The notes: generated from the letters alone by a model not told the origin. A stretch of 64,000 nucleotides of DNA from Telopea speciosissima (GCF_018873765.1 NC_057923.1:7142413-7206412), one strand, 5' to 3'. Positions 21,881-33,183 are shown, counted from the stretch's first letter. Made by a program: numbers and translations.

Positions 21881-22679
21881 AACTCTTTAGAAGAAAAACG
21901 TTTGTGTAATTAAGAAGAACTCTCTCTCTCTCTCTCTGGTTTGAAGGAACTAAGGATAAAATTAAAGTGGAACCCGTGAGGGTCAACGTTGGAACCCATG
22001 AGCCATATCACGTGACCCGACCCCATGTCCCCTTGGCCATGGTGGGTGTGGGTTAGGGGTGGTGTGGAAGTGTCAAGTGTGGAACCCGTGATGTAACCTA
22101 ACGTGGGGACCTCTGCATAGAAAAGAGCAAAGGAGAAAAACACTAAATTTAATCATGTGGTTACAGTTTCCACCTCGATGCCTTAGATAAGCATACGTAT
22201 TCCTACCGGTGTTTCTGTCTTCTTCCTCTTACACTTCCAGCCTCCAGGGTTTGAGAATGTGCCTCTCACCTGTTTGAAGAAATATCAAAGAGAACTAATT
22301 AAAGCAAATTAGTAGGCAAATTGATTTCCTCGACATATATGTTTCTTCTTGGGCTCTATCTCTCGCACATGATATGTAACCACTTGAGCGAGCATGTGAT
22401 TGTGCAATTAAGAGAGTGTGTTTCCGTGTCTCTCTGTGTGGTTTTAGAATAAAGAATTCCGGCTGGGTCATTAAACTTAAAGAAATCTAAGGATGGAAGG
22501 AATCATCTAATTCTTCATGGACTGTAGGCTTGTAGCTTGTTTGAATGGGATTGTTAATGTAGGACAATGGGAATACGGAAGCTGCAGCTTGTTTTCACGA
22601 TATTGACAAGCGTAAAAGTACCTGGAAGGTTTCTTTGTTACTTTCGCACTGAAATAAACTGATAAAGGAGATGACCTTT
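21881..22679. other. Intergenic, no gene seen
   Basis: A short (CT)n at 21922-21937; no coding similarity. Confidence 0.4.
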
Positions 22680-22886
22680 TTTTATTTTTTTTAAGTATTA
22701 TTGCAGATGCTACGGATATTTTACTGCAGTTTTAACAAATCGCAGCTATAATTGTCCTATAACTGTGCTGTTTTCATGTGCAGTAATAGGGGATAATTAT
22801 TGCTGCGATATTTAAAAATCGCAGTAACAAAAGACTTTGTAACTACAAAAACAAACAAAAGTTATAAGTTTGTTTTTTTTGTAGTG
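22680..22886. mobile_element. Fragment ending in a CACTA-type terminus
   Basis: The segment has repeated GCAG/CTGCGAT subterminal motifs (for example ATCGCAG twice) and ends at TTTTTTTTGTAGTG, the complement of a CACTA terminal repeat. Near the end ACTACAAAAACAAAC (22842-22856) is inverted as GTTTGTTTTTTTTGTAGT (22868-22885), forming a small hairpin. The other terminus was not found. Confidence 0.5.
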
Positions 22887-23765
22887 GGATCTTCTTAATT
22901 ACCGTTACACCCTTGATGAGATTTCTCTGTTGAACTAACATGTTTATCACTGAGAAAAAACCAAAAAATCTTGCACAGATAGTTTGGGATATAGTTCCCA
23001 CAAGAATGACTATTCCTCACAACTTTTTTTCCTTGTGACCTAGATTTTGATTTTAACCTCTCATTTTTTTTTACTCGGTAATGTCAAGCTAATATGATTG
23101 TTGCTTCTTTTTTTCCAATCAGAAATAAATCCTATGTGGTTCTTAAAGTCAGAGCAATCAATCCTTTTAGTAGATTACATCGATTGTAGTTCTAGTCATC
23201 CATAAAGAACACAATTGGATGTATGCTAGTGTAGACATCTCATTTTGTCACCCAAAATGGCCAAAGGATGATGAATCAAAATTTCCTTCAAACATAACGG
23301 GATCTTTTATTTATTGCCAGAAATGTTCCCCTTGCCCTATGCATCATCCTGAAGTCTAGTACAAGTTTAGGAGACTTAAAAATTGGTAAAACATATTTTT
23401 AAAATATGATTAAGTGGTTTTTGTCACACTTAGAATTAGCCTGGAACAACCCCAAAAGGCCCATACCAATTCCGGTTGGGCAAGACCCAACCCATGGTGG
23501 TGGACTTGCCCATCTTAGCCTAGCCTAGAGGCCCATGGATACGCGGTAAACCATATGATTTAGTCATGGAAGAATATTCAATTTTTTTAAGTGGTTTCAT
23601 TCTAAGTCAAAGTATGTAAAATAAGGAGAAAAATGGTTTTTTGAATCATCCGATTTGAATATATGGAGTCTATGATATGACGTCCGAACGTTCCAAGATC
23701 AATCATGGATGGTCTGACTCAACCTAGTTCTAATTGAAATTGACTTGGTTTAGGAATAAATCAGT
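22887..23765. other. Intergenic, no gene seen
   Basis: No coding similarity; one stretch near 23420-23540 is proline-codon-like GC-rich text without an open frame. Confidence 0.35.
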
Positions 23766-23891
23766 TGAAGTGGTAACCCACTTGGGCAAGGCGTTTGAGC
23801 AGGGGTAAGACGATCATTGCACGCTTCACCGTGTCTAGACAGCATGATCCTGCTGGCCAGCTCGACAGTAGAGAATCCAAATTGAGTAAAA
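23766..23891. mobile_element. Half-copy of the Mutator-type foldback family
   Basis: GGGCAAGGCGTTTGAGCAGG, then GGTAAGACGATCATTGCACGC, GTGTCTAGACAGCA, CAGCTCGACAGTAGAG and AATCCAAATTG follow the loop and right arm of the elements at 24851 and 34020. The left arm is missing. Confidence 0.65.
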
Positions 23892-24850
23892 TATGCATTT
23901 TTTTCACACTCCAACGAAGGTCAACATTTAAAAGGCTCATGTCGCATACAAATAGTTGTCGAGCAACAGTTGACATGCATTTTGGCTTTGGTCGACATTT
24001 CGTGCCCGCGACTTGATGCCAAAGGTTATTCTTTGACAAGCTTTCGTTGTTGAGCCAATCCTTTCGATGTCAAATCCTACAAATTTACAGAATATTGTGG
24101 TTTCCTTATTGAGAGATTTTGATTGCATATTTGGAAGCTTGGAACTTATCTATGGACATTCCTTAGCCCCAAAAATATCTCATTGGATGAAATCTATATG
24201 GCAATTAGTGATTGGTCAAGTGTGTTGGTCTATTGTGCACCATTTATGCATAACAACTTGGGAAAATTCCCTATGGATGATTTGGATGGGGTCTGGCAAC
24301 CTGAAAAGGTATTTAATGAAGAGCATGTGCACCTCTTCCAATCTACAAATAGAATTTCTCATGTTAAGAGAGATGCCCCTCCACTTTAATCCCTTTTGAT
24401 CCTTCTTGACTCTTTTGAGAATTGCTCCAAGTGCTGAGACCAAAGGTGAGCAAGAGAGAAAAAGTGCGAGAAACACTAAATTGTGGGTGATTTGAATCCA
24501 AATTCGACTTCTCTCCTTAGTTAAGAACAGCCTCCAACCCTTTTCTTGTTCAATGTTCTTCAAGAAGGTAAGGTTCCTTACACCTTCCTTTATATAGTTG
24601 AAGTATCTTATTCCTTGTTCTTTGTTTTTGGCATATCCTTTCAAGGGTGTGTGATCCTACCTTTCTGGGTAGAGGTCACCTACCCGAGTTTACATTCATG
24701 CTTCATTGTCATAAAATTATTTTTTTGTGTGTGTTCTTTAATCATGCATGTTAATGTTACCCTTTTCTCCCCCATGTGCTCTTGAGCTAGGGTTTTGCAT
24801 TTTCTGTGTCTAACATAGTATGCAACTAAGTACATGAACCTGTATCAAGT
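23892..24850. other. Intergenic, unrecognised open frames only
   Basis: Two overlapping + strand frames (24067-24399, 24123-24389) are open for about 90-110 codons but match no family I recognise. No splice context supports them. Confidence 0.35.
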
Positions 24851-25027
24851 GGGATCGTGATCCTCTACTGCCGAGCTGCCCGGCAGGACCATGCAGCCCA
24901 GACATAGTGAGGTGTGCAGTGACCGCCTTACCCCTGTCCAAGTGGGGGTAAGGCGGTCACTGTACGCCTCACTATGTCTGGGCAGCACGGTCCTACAGGG
25001 CAGCTCGGCAGTAGAGGATCTGGATTG
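24851..25027. mobile_element. Mutator-type foldback MITE, best copy
   Basis: Two arms of about 76 bp (from GATCCTCTACTGCCGAGCTG to CGCCTTACCCC, then the complement) are nearly perfect and separated by only about 8 bp. GTATCAAGT is repeated exactly at 24842-24850 and 25028-25036, a 9-bp target duplication. Transcribed, it would fold into one long hairpin. Relatives lie at 19610, 23766 and 34020. Confidence 0.9.
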
Positions 25028-25036
25028 GTATCAAGT

Positions 25037-26138
25037 GAACTTTATCTCGATTCTTTAGATTCAAAATCACCACCCTGACCAATACCGTTTCTTGCTCTCT
25101 TGAATCATCGTTTTGGTTGTCCTCTTTTGACACTTCCTTGGATTCACCCAAAGCTTGGACCAATCAATCCCTTTGACCAGGAGGAGGACTAGGGGTAACA
25201 TTCTAGATACAACTCTCTGGAGGCTCTTTCTCAATCAATGGCTTTTAATCCTACACTGCTCTTCATAGCTCGAGCCCTGCAACTCATCTTATTTGGACTT
25301 GGTGGGACTAACTAAGATGTATTCGTCCAACACCACCTCAAACTTTTTCTTCCCAATCTATTTGATTCTCTGGCCACAGATATTTAGGTGGTATCCAGAA
25401 ATTGAAGAGATCGAGTTTCTCCTGGGAACACTCGAAACAAAGATATGAACTGGATAAATGGAAATGGAAAAGAGATGTTTCCAATTCATCAAAATTAGAG
25501 GTTTTTTCTACAACCATAAGATATATTGAAGTAAGAGAACAATCCATGTTGGAAATTCTTGTGATTGCGGTCAAATCATTGTCCTCTATCATAGGTTAGG
25601 GTTCCATATGAGGCCTAGGGCTTCTTCAATTATTGTTGTTATAGTGTTTGTTTGAGTCTGTCTGAATGAGAAAGAGAGAGAGAAATGGATGAAGAAGGAG
25701 ATGACGTAGTGGCAGTGGTGGAGGCAAAGGGGGGAGAGGACGATGTTGGAAGAGCAGTGGTGGGTCACGGGTGATGCAGTGCAATGGTAACAAACAATTG
25801 AGATGCCTCACACCCCATCCAATGGTCAATAAGGTATCGATGTAGGAGATTCCATTACACACCACTAGTGTGTAGATCCCCTCTCCTTTGTATAAGAACT
25901 TTATGAAATAAATGATTTATTGATATTTTGTACACAAAAAGTATTGCAATTTTTATTTAGGGAGAGGGTTTCCTACAAAGACAGTGTAAGAAGGAATATA
26001 TATACTACAACCAATGAGAGGTTGGGAAATGACATCATCCATATGAAAGAGAGAGAGAGAGAGATGTTACTGTGGGTCTCACTGCTTATTATGTAAGTTA
26101 CAAAAGAATCTGTACAAGGTAGTGGAGTCGTTATCGTC
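25037..26138. other. Intergenic, no gene seen
   Basis: Short (GA)n tracts at about 25672 and 26045. No coding similarity. Confidence 0.4.
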
Positions 26139-26286
26139 TACGGTTCCCTGACCGGTGTGGTTCCCTAGTTTCTCTCACAAGAGGGGGTGGGACCCACCCA
26201 AGGCACCTAACCAAACACTCTGCCTGGGTGGGGTCCACCCCCTCTTGTGAGAGGAACTAGGGAACCACACCGGTCAGAGAACCGTA
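26139..26286. mobile_element. Foldback MITE of a second family
   Basis: Arms of about 60 bp (ACGGTTCCCTGACCGGTGTG through AGAGGGGGTGGGACCCACCCA and the complement) flank a 26-bp loop and are almost perfect complements. No target duplication could be defined. A diverged relative is at 17403-17535. Confidence 0.8.
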
Positions 26287-26498
26287 TAGGAAAAAAAATT
26301 CCATGGTAGAGTACCAATCTTTTAACTTTCTTATTTATTTTTTCCTTTGCAGTTTTTAGAATAACTCGAAATCAACTGTGCGGTAAGCCGGTAATTCTCC
26401 TGCTTGGCCTCTACCACGCTACTCTCTTTTCGCACCTTCAACGATATGAGAATGTTTTGTAAAAAGAAGGATTTCCTATACCATATATACCACCATCA

Positions 26499-27008
26499 TG
26501 TCACAGCCCGCCTAATTATGGCCCAAGGCTAAGACTTGTAAGGCCCATTAACATGGACCTTGGGCCAAGGAAGAACCAAGGTCTAGAACTCTCCATACTG
26601 GAAGAGGCTAGACTCATTCTAGAAGTATTGAAGAACCTCTAGAAGCTAGGAAAGATCTAGCAAGCTTCTAGAGCATTCTTGTAAATATCTAGGATTATTC
26701 TAGACTCTATTCTAGAAGGTTCTCCACCGTTGGATGGAGGACACATGTAAATATCATAGCCATTCATTATAGGCTTGGTTGCCTATGAATAGAGATGACC
26801 TCATTTGGCCAAGGCAATCAAGCAAGCAAGCTATCAAGTCTTGTACTAAAAGCTTTCAAGCAATTCAAGTGCATTCTTTCAAAGTCTCTCTAGTGTTCTC
26901 TAAGTTCTCTTCCCAAGTCCCTTGCTAGAGTTGGTGAAAGGCTGACTTAGTGCTAGAGTGAGTGCTAAGTGCCGGCGCGGTTGCTTAGTAAGATCTAGGG
27001 CCGTGACA
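26499..27008 (+). repeat. 5' LTR of the chromovirus
   Basis: It begins TGTCAC and ends GTGACA, perfect short inverted ends. The region corresponding to the 3' LTR TATA box (TATAAATA at 31980-31987) reads TATGAATA here (26784-26791). The other differences from the 3' LTR are at 26795 and 26974. Confidence 0.95.
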
Positions 27009-27012
27009 AGTG

Positions 27013-27024
27013 TGGTATCAGAGC
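27013..27024 (+). promoter_or_regulatory. Primer-binding site (initiator tRNA-Met)
   Basis: TGGTATCAGAGC stands 4 bp after the 5' LTR and is complementary to the 3' end of initiator methionine tRNA, the usual plant LTR-element primer. Confidence 0.9.
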
Positions 27025-27061
27025 TTCGGTTACGAGGGAAGATACTTGTAGATTCGACATC

Positions 27062-28541
27062 ATGGCTAACGAATCGGAAGTGCTAGACATGATGGTGAGT
27101 GAGCAAGCCCGTGGGAGGGAGGCCATTCCCACCAAGGAGAGGCGAAGAGGCAAGGACAAGTCTGTGGACGTTAGTGGAGCTATGGAGCCACGCCTAGCTC
27201 GGGTGGAGCTAGCAGCGGCCGAGGTGAAGGAGCGCCTCGATGTTGTAGAGCAAAGTGGGGAGGAGCTCGAAGGTCACATGATGGAGCTCAAGGAGGAGCT
27301 AGTGGGCCAAATGGGGGAGCTCAAGGAGTCCCTACAAACCACTCTCAACACCATAATGCACGCCCAACAGGAAGAGTTTGCCAGCTTCAAGGCTCAAGTA
27401 TGGGAAGCATTGGCCAAGATGGACGCTCGCATCGATGAGGTACAAGCGGATTGGGCAATGTGTAGGAGGGCAGCGGCTGAGGGAGCCACTACCTCGCGTG
27501 AGGTACCTAGGGTGGAGGTACCAAAGCCCAAGCCATTCGATGGGAAGAGAGATGCGCGGGAAGTCGACAACTTTGTGTGGCACATGGAGAGGTACTTCGA
27601 GGCGATGGCACTCGAGGACGAGCCAACTAAGGTGCGGACCGCAACACTTTCCCTCACCGACACAGCAACTCTATGGTGGCGAAGGAGACATGCCGACATA
27701 GAAAGAGGTACATGCACAATAGACTCCTGGGATGAGTTCAAGAAGGAATTAAAGAAGCAGTTCTACCCAGAAAATGCTGCTTACTTGGCTAGAAAGAGCC
27801 TTAAAAGGCTGAAACACACTGGGTCTATTAGGGATTATGTCAAGGAATTCTCAACACTTATGCTTGAGGTCCCTAGTATGACCGATGAAGAACTTCTCTT
27901 CAACTTCATGGATGGTCTCAAGGTTGGGCCGCGCAAGAACTACAACGCCGAGGCATGCAAGATCTTGCTTCGGCCATAGCAGCAGTGAGTCATTGGTGGA
28001 GTTCGGAGAGAAGAGATCTGCTAAGGCCAAGAAGAGCAATGGAGGAAATGGTGGGGGAGAGAAAGGTCCCAAGAAATACCCTCCCAAGGAAGGAAGTAGT
28101 AAGGCTACCACAAGCAAGGAGGGTAAGGCCAAGTTTGACAAGAAGGATAAGTTCACTCCAAGGGACAAGTGCTTCTTATGTGACGGGCCACACTGGGCTA
28201 GGGATTGCCCCAAGAGGAAAGCTCTCAATGCCCTATTGGAGAAGGGTAAAGAGGAAGCACACATGGGGTCTCTACAACAACTGGGTGCTATCAAGGCCAA
28301 GGCGACGGAGGTCAAGGCCACTACCTCTCAAAAGGGGCTTATGTATGTGGAGGTGCACATCAACGGGAAGCCCTCGCGAGCTATGGTCGACACAGGCGCC
28401 ACACACAACTTTGCCTCAATGGAGGAGGCAAAGAAGCTTGGACTAAAGGTGTCCAAGGAGGGAGGATGGCTCAAGGCGGTTAACTCCCAAGCTCGTCCCA
28501 TTGAAGGTGTCGCTCGAGGGGTCGAGATGAGCATCGGGACG
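27062..28541 (+). pseudogene. Chromovirus gag and protease region (frameshifted)
   Basis: It starts with ATG at 27062. Residues about 45-130 are charged and coiled-coil-like; about 165-300 form a retrotransposon gag domain (ATLSLTDTATLWW; DEFKKELKKQFYP). The frame breaks near 27922 and again near 27984, each consistent with loss of one base. The restored frame continues with a lysine-rich linker, the zinc knuckle CFLCDGPHWARDC (a CX2CX3HX4C form) and the aspartic protease motif MVDTGATHNF. It ends at an in-frame TGA (28542-28544), at a place where relatives usually have tryptophan (from family knowledge). Gag would package the RNA; here it is truncated before the zinc knuckle. Confidence 0.88.
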
Positions 28542-28553
28542 TGAAAAGGCACC

Positions 28554-29906
28554 GTGGACTTGTCGGTGGTGCCTATGGATGATTTTCAAGTGGTGTTGGG
28601 TATGGAGTTCTTAAGAAGGGTTAAGGCTATACCCATGCCATTCATCAGCACCGTGTGCATCATGGAAGAAGGTGCACCATGCATGGTCCCAACGGTGCAA
28701 GGGACCAAAGAAGGCCCCAAGCTACTCTCAGCCATGCAGTTGGAGAAAGGGGTCAAGAAGGGGGAAGACACCTACCTTGCGGCATTGCTTGAGGAGCAGG
28801 AGAATAGTCCTATGGAGGTGTTGCCCAAGCCAGTGGAGAAGGTCCTTGAGGAGTTCAAGGATGCCATGCCACCAGAGCTGCCAAAGAGACTTCCACCTAG
28901 GAGGGAGGTGGATCATGCGATCGAGTTGGAGCCCGGTGCCAAGCCACCAGCCATTGCACCTTATCGAATGTCGCCGCCAGAGTTAGAGGAACTAAGCAAG
29001 CAGCTGAAGGACTTACTTGATGCTGGGTTCGTCCGCCCGTCCAAAGCTCCATATGGCGCCCCAGTTCTCTTTCAAAGGAAGCATGATGGGTCACTTCAAC
29101 TATGCATCGACTATCGGGTGCTAAACAAGGTAACCATCAAGAACAAATACCCCATTCCTTTGATAGCTGATCTATTTGATAGACTTGGTGGGGCAAGGTA
29201 CTTTACGAAGCTAGACTTGCGGTCGGGCTACTATCAAGTCCGCATCGCTAAGGGAGATGAAGCCAAGACCACATGTGTGACACGGTACGGCTCATATGAG
29301 TTCTTGGTTATGCCCTTTGGCCTCACCAATGCACCAGCCACATTTTGCACATTGATGAACAAGGTCTTCCATCCCTACCTCGACAAGTTCGTGGTGGTGT
29401 ACTTAGACGACATCGTGGTCTATAGTAACACCCTAGAGGAACATGTGCAACATCTAAGGGTTGTCTTCAAGGTGCTGAAAGACAATCAGTTATATGTTAA
29501 GAAGGAGAAATGTTCTTTTGCCCAAGAGGAGGTGATGTTCCTAGGGCATAAGATTGGGGGTGGAACACTAAGGATGGATGAGAGTAAGGTGCGAGCTATA
29601 CAGGAGTGGGAGGCACCTACAAAGGTTACCGAGCTAAGGTCTTTTCTTGGCCTGGTGAACTACTATAGGCGGTTCATTCAAGGGTATTCAAAGAGGGCAG
29701 CTCCACTCACCGATCTTCTAAAGAAGAACAAGGCATGGGAATGGTCAGACTCATGCCAGGATGCCTTTGATGATCTGAAGAAGGCCATCATGGAGAAACC
29801 CGTGCTTGCTTTGCCAGACTGGCAAGCCATTCGAGGTGTATACGGATGCATCCGACTTTGCAATTGGAGGGGTACTGATGCAAGAAAGACACCCCATTGC
29901 ATATGA
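28554..29906 (+). pseudogene. Chromovirus reverse transcriptase / RNase H (frameshifted)
   Basis: In the same frame as the protease, just after the TGA. Residues about 130-310 form the reverse transcriptase with [44 protein letters not shown] and the catalytic YLDD at 283-286. The thumb and connection region follow ([12 protein letters not shown]) and then the start of RNase H. The frame is lost near 29824, where the typical VYTDAS motif continues in another frame. The enzyme would copy the element's RNA into DNA in cytoplasmic particles. Confidence 0.9.
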
Positions 29907-31683
29907 GAGCCGCAAGCTCAATGACACGGAGCGATGATACACCGTCCACGAGAAGGAAATGACCGCGGTGGTGCATTGCCTAAGAACATGGCGACACTAC
30001 TTGTTGGGGTCGAGGTTCGTGGTGAAGACGGACAATGTTGCCACTAGCTACTTTCAGACCCAGAAGAAACTAAGTCCCAAGCAGGCTAGATGGCAAGACT
30101 TCTTGGCGGAATTCGACTTCGTCTTCGAGTACAAGCCGGGCAAGGCCAACGAGGTGGCTGATGCGCTAAGTAGAAAGGCGGAGTTAGCTTCCCTTAGCCA
30201 ACTGGAAGGAGAGCTCATGGGCTTGATCAAGGAAGGTCTACAACATGACCCGGTGGCTAAAAGCTTACTTGCACTTGCCAAAGAAGGCAAGACACGGAGG
30301 TTTTGGGAGCAAGATGGTTTGCTCTACGCCAAGAAGAGAAGACTATATGTTCCTAAATGGAACAACTTGAGGAGAAATTTGGTGCGGGAATGCCACGACA
30401 CCAAATGGGCTGGTCACCCAGGGCAACGGCGCACACGAGCATTGTTGGAAGCGGCGTACTATTGGCCTCAGATGCGTGATGACATAGAGGCCTATGTGAA
30501 GACTTGTCTTGTGTGCCAACAAGATAAGGTGGAGCAGCAACCACCTAGGGGATTGTTGGAGCCACTCCCAATACCCGAGAGAGCATGGGAGAGTGTCTCC
30601 ATGGACTTCATCAGTGCCCTACCCAAGTCAGAGGGGTGTGGGCCAATCATGGTGGTTGTGGATAGATTTTCTAAGTATGGCACGTTTGTGGCGGCACCAA
30701 GAGACTGCACGGCGGAAGAGGCAGCAAGACTATTCTTGAAGCACGTCGTCAAGTATTGGGGTGTGCCACGGTCGATCATCAGCGATCGAGACCCTCGCTT
30801 CACAGGGAGGTTTTGGACGGAGCTATTCAAGTTGATGGGGTCGGCACTACACTTCTCTACAAGCTTCCATCCACAAACCGATGGACAGACGGAGCGCATC
30901 AACAGTTTGTTGGAGCTTTACTTGAGGCATTTCGTGAGTGCTAACCAACGAGATTGGGCTAAGTTGCTTGATGTAGCCCAATTCTCCTACAATCTCCAAA
31001 GGAGCGAGGCAACCAATCAAAGTCCATTTGAGATTGCCACAGGACAGCAACCCTTAACGCCACATACGGTGATGACAGGCTACATAGGGAAGAGCCCATC
31101 GGCGTTCAAATTTGCCAAGGAGTGGCAAGAGAAGGTGGATGTGGCTAAGTCATACTTAGACAAAGCCACTAAGAAGATGAAGAAGTGGGCAGACAAGGAC
31201 AGGCGGCCAGCAAGGTTTGAAGTTGGGGACATGGTACTTGTGAAGCTTCTACCTCAACAATTCAAGTCCCTACGGAAGGTACACAAGGGGCTGGTTCGTC
31301 GGTACGAGGGCCCATTTGAAATCACAAAGAAGGTAGGCAAGGTGTCTTATGAGGTGAGCCTACCTCCTAAGCTCAAGATCCATCCAGTCTTTCATGCAAG
31401 CATGCTAAAGCCTTATCATGGAGACATGGAAGACCCAAGTCGTGGAACGTCAACGAGGGCACCAATGAGTGTCACAACTTCCTACGATAAGGAGGCTGAG
31501 TATATGATAGCAGACCGAGTTATGCGGAAGCGAGGAGTACCTCCTAGTAGGGAGTACTTAGTCAAGTGGAAAGAGCTACCGGAGAGCGAAGCAAGTTGGG
31601 AACATGCGGACTCTCTATGGCAGTTTCAGGAGCAAATACGAAGGTTCCACGAGGAGGATGCGACGAGGACGTCGCCAACTTAG
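29824..31683 (+). pseudogene. Chromovirus RNase H end, integrase and chromodomain
   Basis: The RNase H continuation from about 29824 contains an in-frame TGA at 29935-29937 (probably a CGA-to-TGA change). After it the frame is open for 574 codons from 29959. In that segment the integrase zinc finger is H146, H153, C183, C186, and the catalytic triad is D216, D276 and E312 with 35 residues between the last two, as expected. About residues 510-565 form a chromodomain (EYLVKWKELPES.ASWE), which in this clade directs integration toward particular chromatin. The stop TAG at 31681-31683 is 11 bp before the 3' LTR. Confidence 0.92.
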
Positions 31684-31694
31684 GTGGGGGAGAA
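31684..31694 (+). promoter_or_regulatory. Polypurine tract
   Basis: GTGGGGGAGAA directly before the 3' LTR, the plus-strand primer site. Confidence 0.75.
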
Positions 31695-32204
31695 TGTCAC
31701 AGCCCGCCTAATTATGGCCCAAGGCTAAGACTTGTAAGGCCCATTAACATGGACCTTGGGCCAAGGAAGAACCAAGGTCTAGAACTCTCCATACTGGAAG
31801 AGGCTAGACTCATTCTAGAAGTATTGAAGAACCTCTAGAAGCTAGGAAAGATCTAGCAAGCTTCTAGAGCATTCTTGTAAATATCTAGGATTATTCTAGA
31901 CTCTATTCTAGAAGGTTCTCCACCGTTGGATGGAGGACACATGTAAATATCATAGCCATTCATTATAGGCTTGGTTGCCTATAAATAGAGGTGACCTCAT
32001 TTGGCCAAGGCAATCAAGCAAGCAAGCTATCAAGTCTTGTACTAAAAGCTTTCAAGCAATTCAAGTGCATTCTTTCAAAGTCTCTCTAGTGTTCTCTAAG
32101 TTCTCTTCCCAAGTCCCTTGCTAGAGTTGGTGAAAGGCTGACTTAGTGCTAGAGTGAGTGCTAAGTGCCTGCGCGGTTGCTTAGTAAGATCTAGGGCCGT
32201 GACA
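31695..32204 (+). repeat. 3' LTR of the chromovirus
   Basis: 510 bp, identical to the 5' LTR except at three positions. It keeps an intact TATAAATA box at 31980-31987. Confidence 0.95.
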
Positions 32205-32600
32205 ATCAGCTCAACCTACAAACAAGAGAACTTACTTCGCTTGTTTTTTGAAAATATCGCACCAATTGTATTAGTCAAACGGTCAAGCCCATTCGGCTTA
32301 GCATTTGTGAATTAGATGGGCCAGAGACCAAGATGTGGCCTAGCTACTGTGATTGAAATTTAGGCCCACCTACTTTATGGGGTGGCCCATGTAGACTGTA
32401 GTTAATTTCAACTGTTGAGGCCTGCTGGGTTTGTTAAGGTTATTCTGAAAACAATTTTGCAGTCTTCTATAGAAGGCCTGATTTTTGGTGTGATTTCTAT
32501 TTCAATTTCGAGCTATTTTAAAATTTCTATTTCATTTGATTTCACTTTTGCTCTTTACTAAACACATGGTTAATTTGATGGGCATAGTAATAATGGAAAA

Positions 32601-32932
32601 TAATCGTCTCCAATTTCTTAAAGGTGTGTAGTGCGATAGTGCTAGGTGGAGATGTCGACACCTAGCAGCTCGCACATCCAACGGTCCGAGCTCATTGACT
32701 TAATCGTCTCCAATTTCTTAAAGGTGTGTAGTGCGACAGTGCTAGGTGGAGATATCGACACCTAGCAGCTCGCACATCCAACGGTCCGAGTTCATTGACT
32801 TCAAGCTCATTGAAGTCAATGAGCTCGAACCGTTGGATGTGCGAGCTACTAAGTGTATACACCAAAACTTCAATGAGCTCGGACCGTTGGATGTGCGAGC
32901 TGCTAAGTGTATACACCAAAATGAAGAGATTA
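32601..32932. mobile_element. Foldback element with internal 100-bp tandem duplication
   Basis: Two 100-bp direct copies (32601-32700 and 32701-32800, three differences) start TAATCGTCTCC and end GAG.TCATTGACT. They are followed by two shorter inverted copies (about 32815-32869 and 32870-32922) carrying CCGTTGGATGTGCGAGCT. The ends TAATCGTCTCC and (complement) TAATCTCTTC look like terminal repeats. No target duplication was identified. About 230 bp could fold into a branched hairpin. Confidence 0.75.
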
Positions 32933-33183
32933 TCATTAGTGGGATTTTATTTTATTTTTTTTAAACATCATTAGTGGTATTTAGTGAGCCCACTTCACAC
33001 ATTTGGTATGAAGGATATACTCTCTTGCCTGTTTGTATTTTTTGAATTCCTTGAATGCATCTTTTTATCAGTTTTTTTATTGACTTAATAGTGCAACCCA
33101 ATGTGAATGCCAAAAAGAGTAGAAATGAGCCCTTCTTTTTCTAAACAAGTGATTTATGTATTTTTCTTCAACCTTTTCTTTTT

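Larger units (their letters stand above)
26499..32204 (+). mobile_element. Chromovirus-type Ty3/Gypsy retrotransposon, complete but coding-defective
   Basis: A full element with two 510-bp LTRs, a primer-binding site, gag, protease, reverse transcriptase, RNase H, integrase with C-terminal chromodomain, and a polypurine tract. It is flanked by ATCA on both sides (26495-26498; 32205-32208), a 4-bp match where 5 bp is usual. The LTRs differ at only three positions (about 0.6%), so the insertion is recent. Yet gag-pol carries three frameshifts and two in-frame stops, so it could move only if helped in trans. It lies in intergenic DNA between the PRE and BPA1-like genes. Confidence 0.95.

Noticed and set aside
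24067..24399. Overlapping + strand open frames
   Set aside because: No family, no splice context and no codon signature to choose one of the frames.
27013..27024. tRNA-related match
   Set aside because: It is the retrotransposon primer-binding site, complementary to the tRNA 3' end only.
27851..28321. Antisense open frame of 156 codons in the chromovirus
   Set aside because: Shadow of the gag frame; composition follows the complementary codons and no family is matched.
32601..32800. CRISPR-like repeat array
   Set aside because: Only two 100-bp units without spacers, in a plant nuclear context; it is part of a foldback element.
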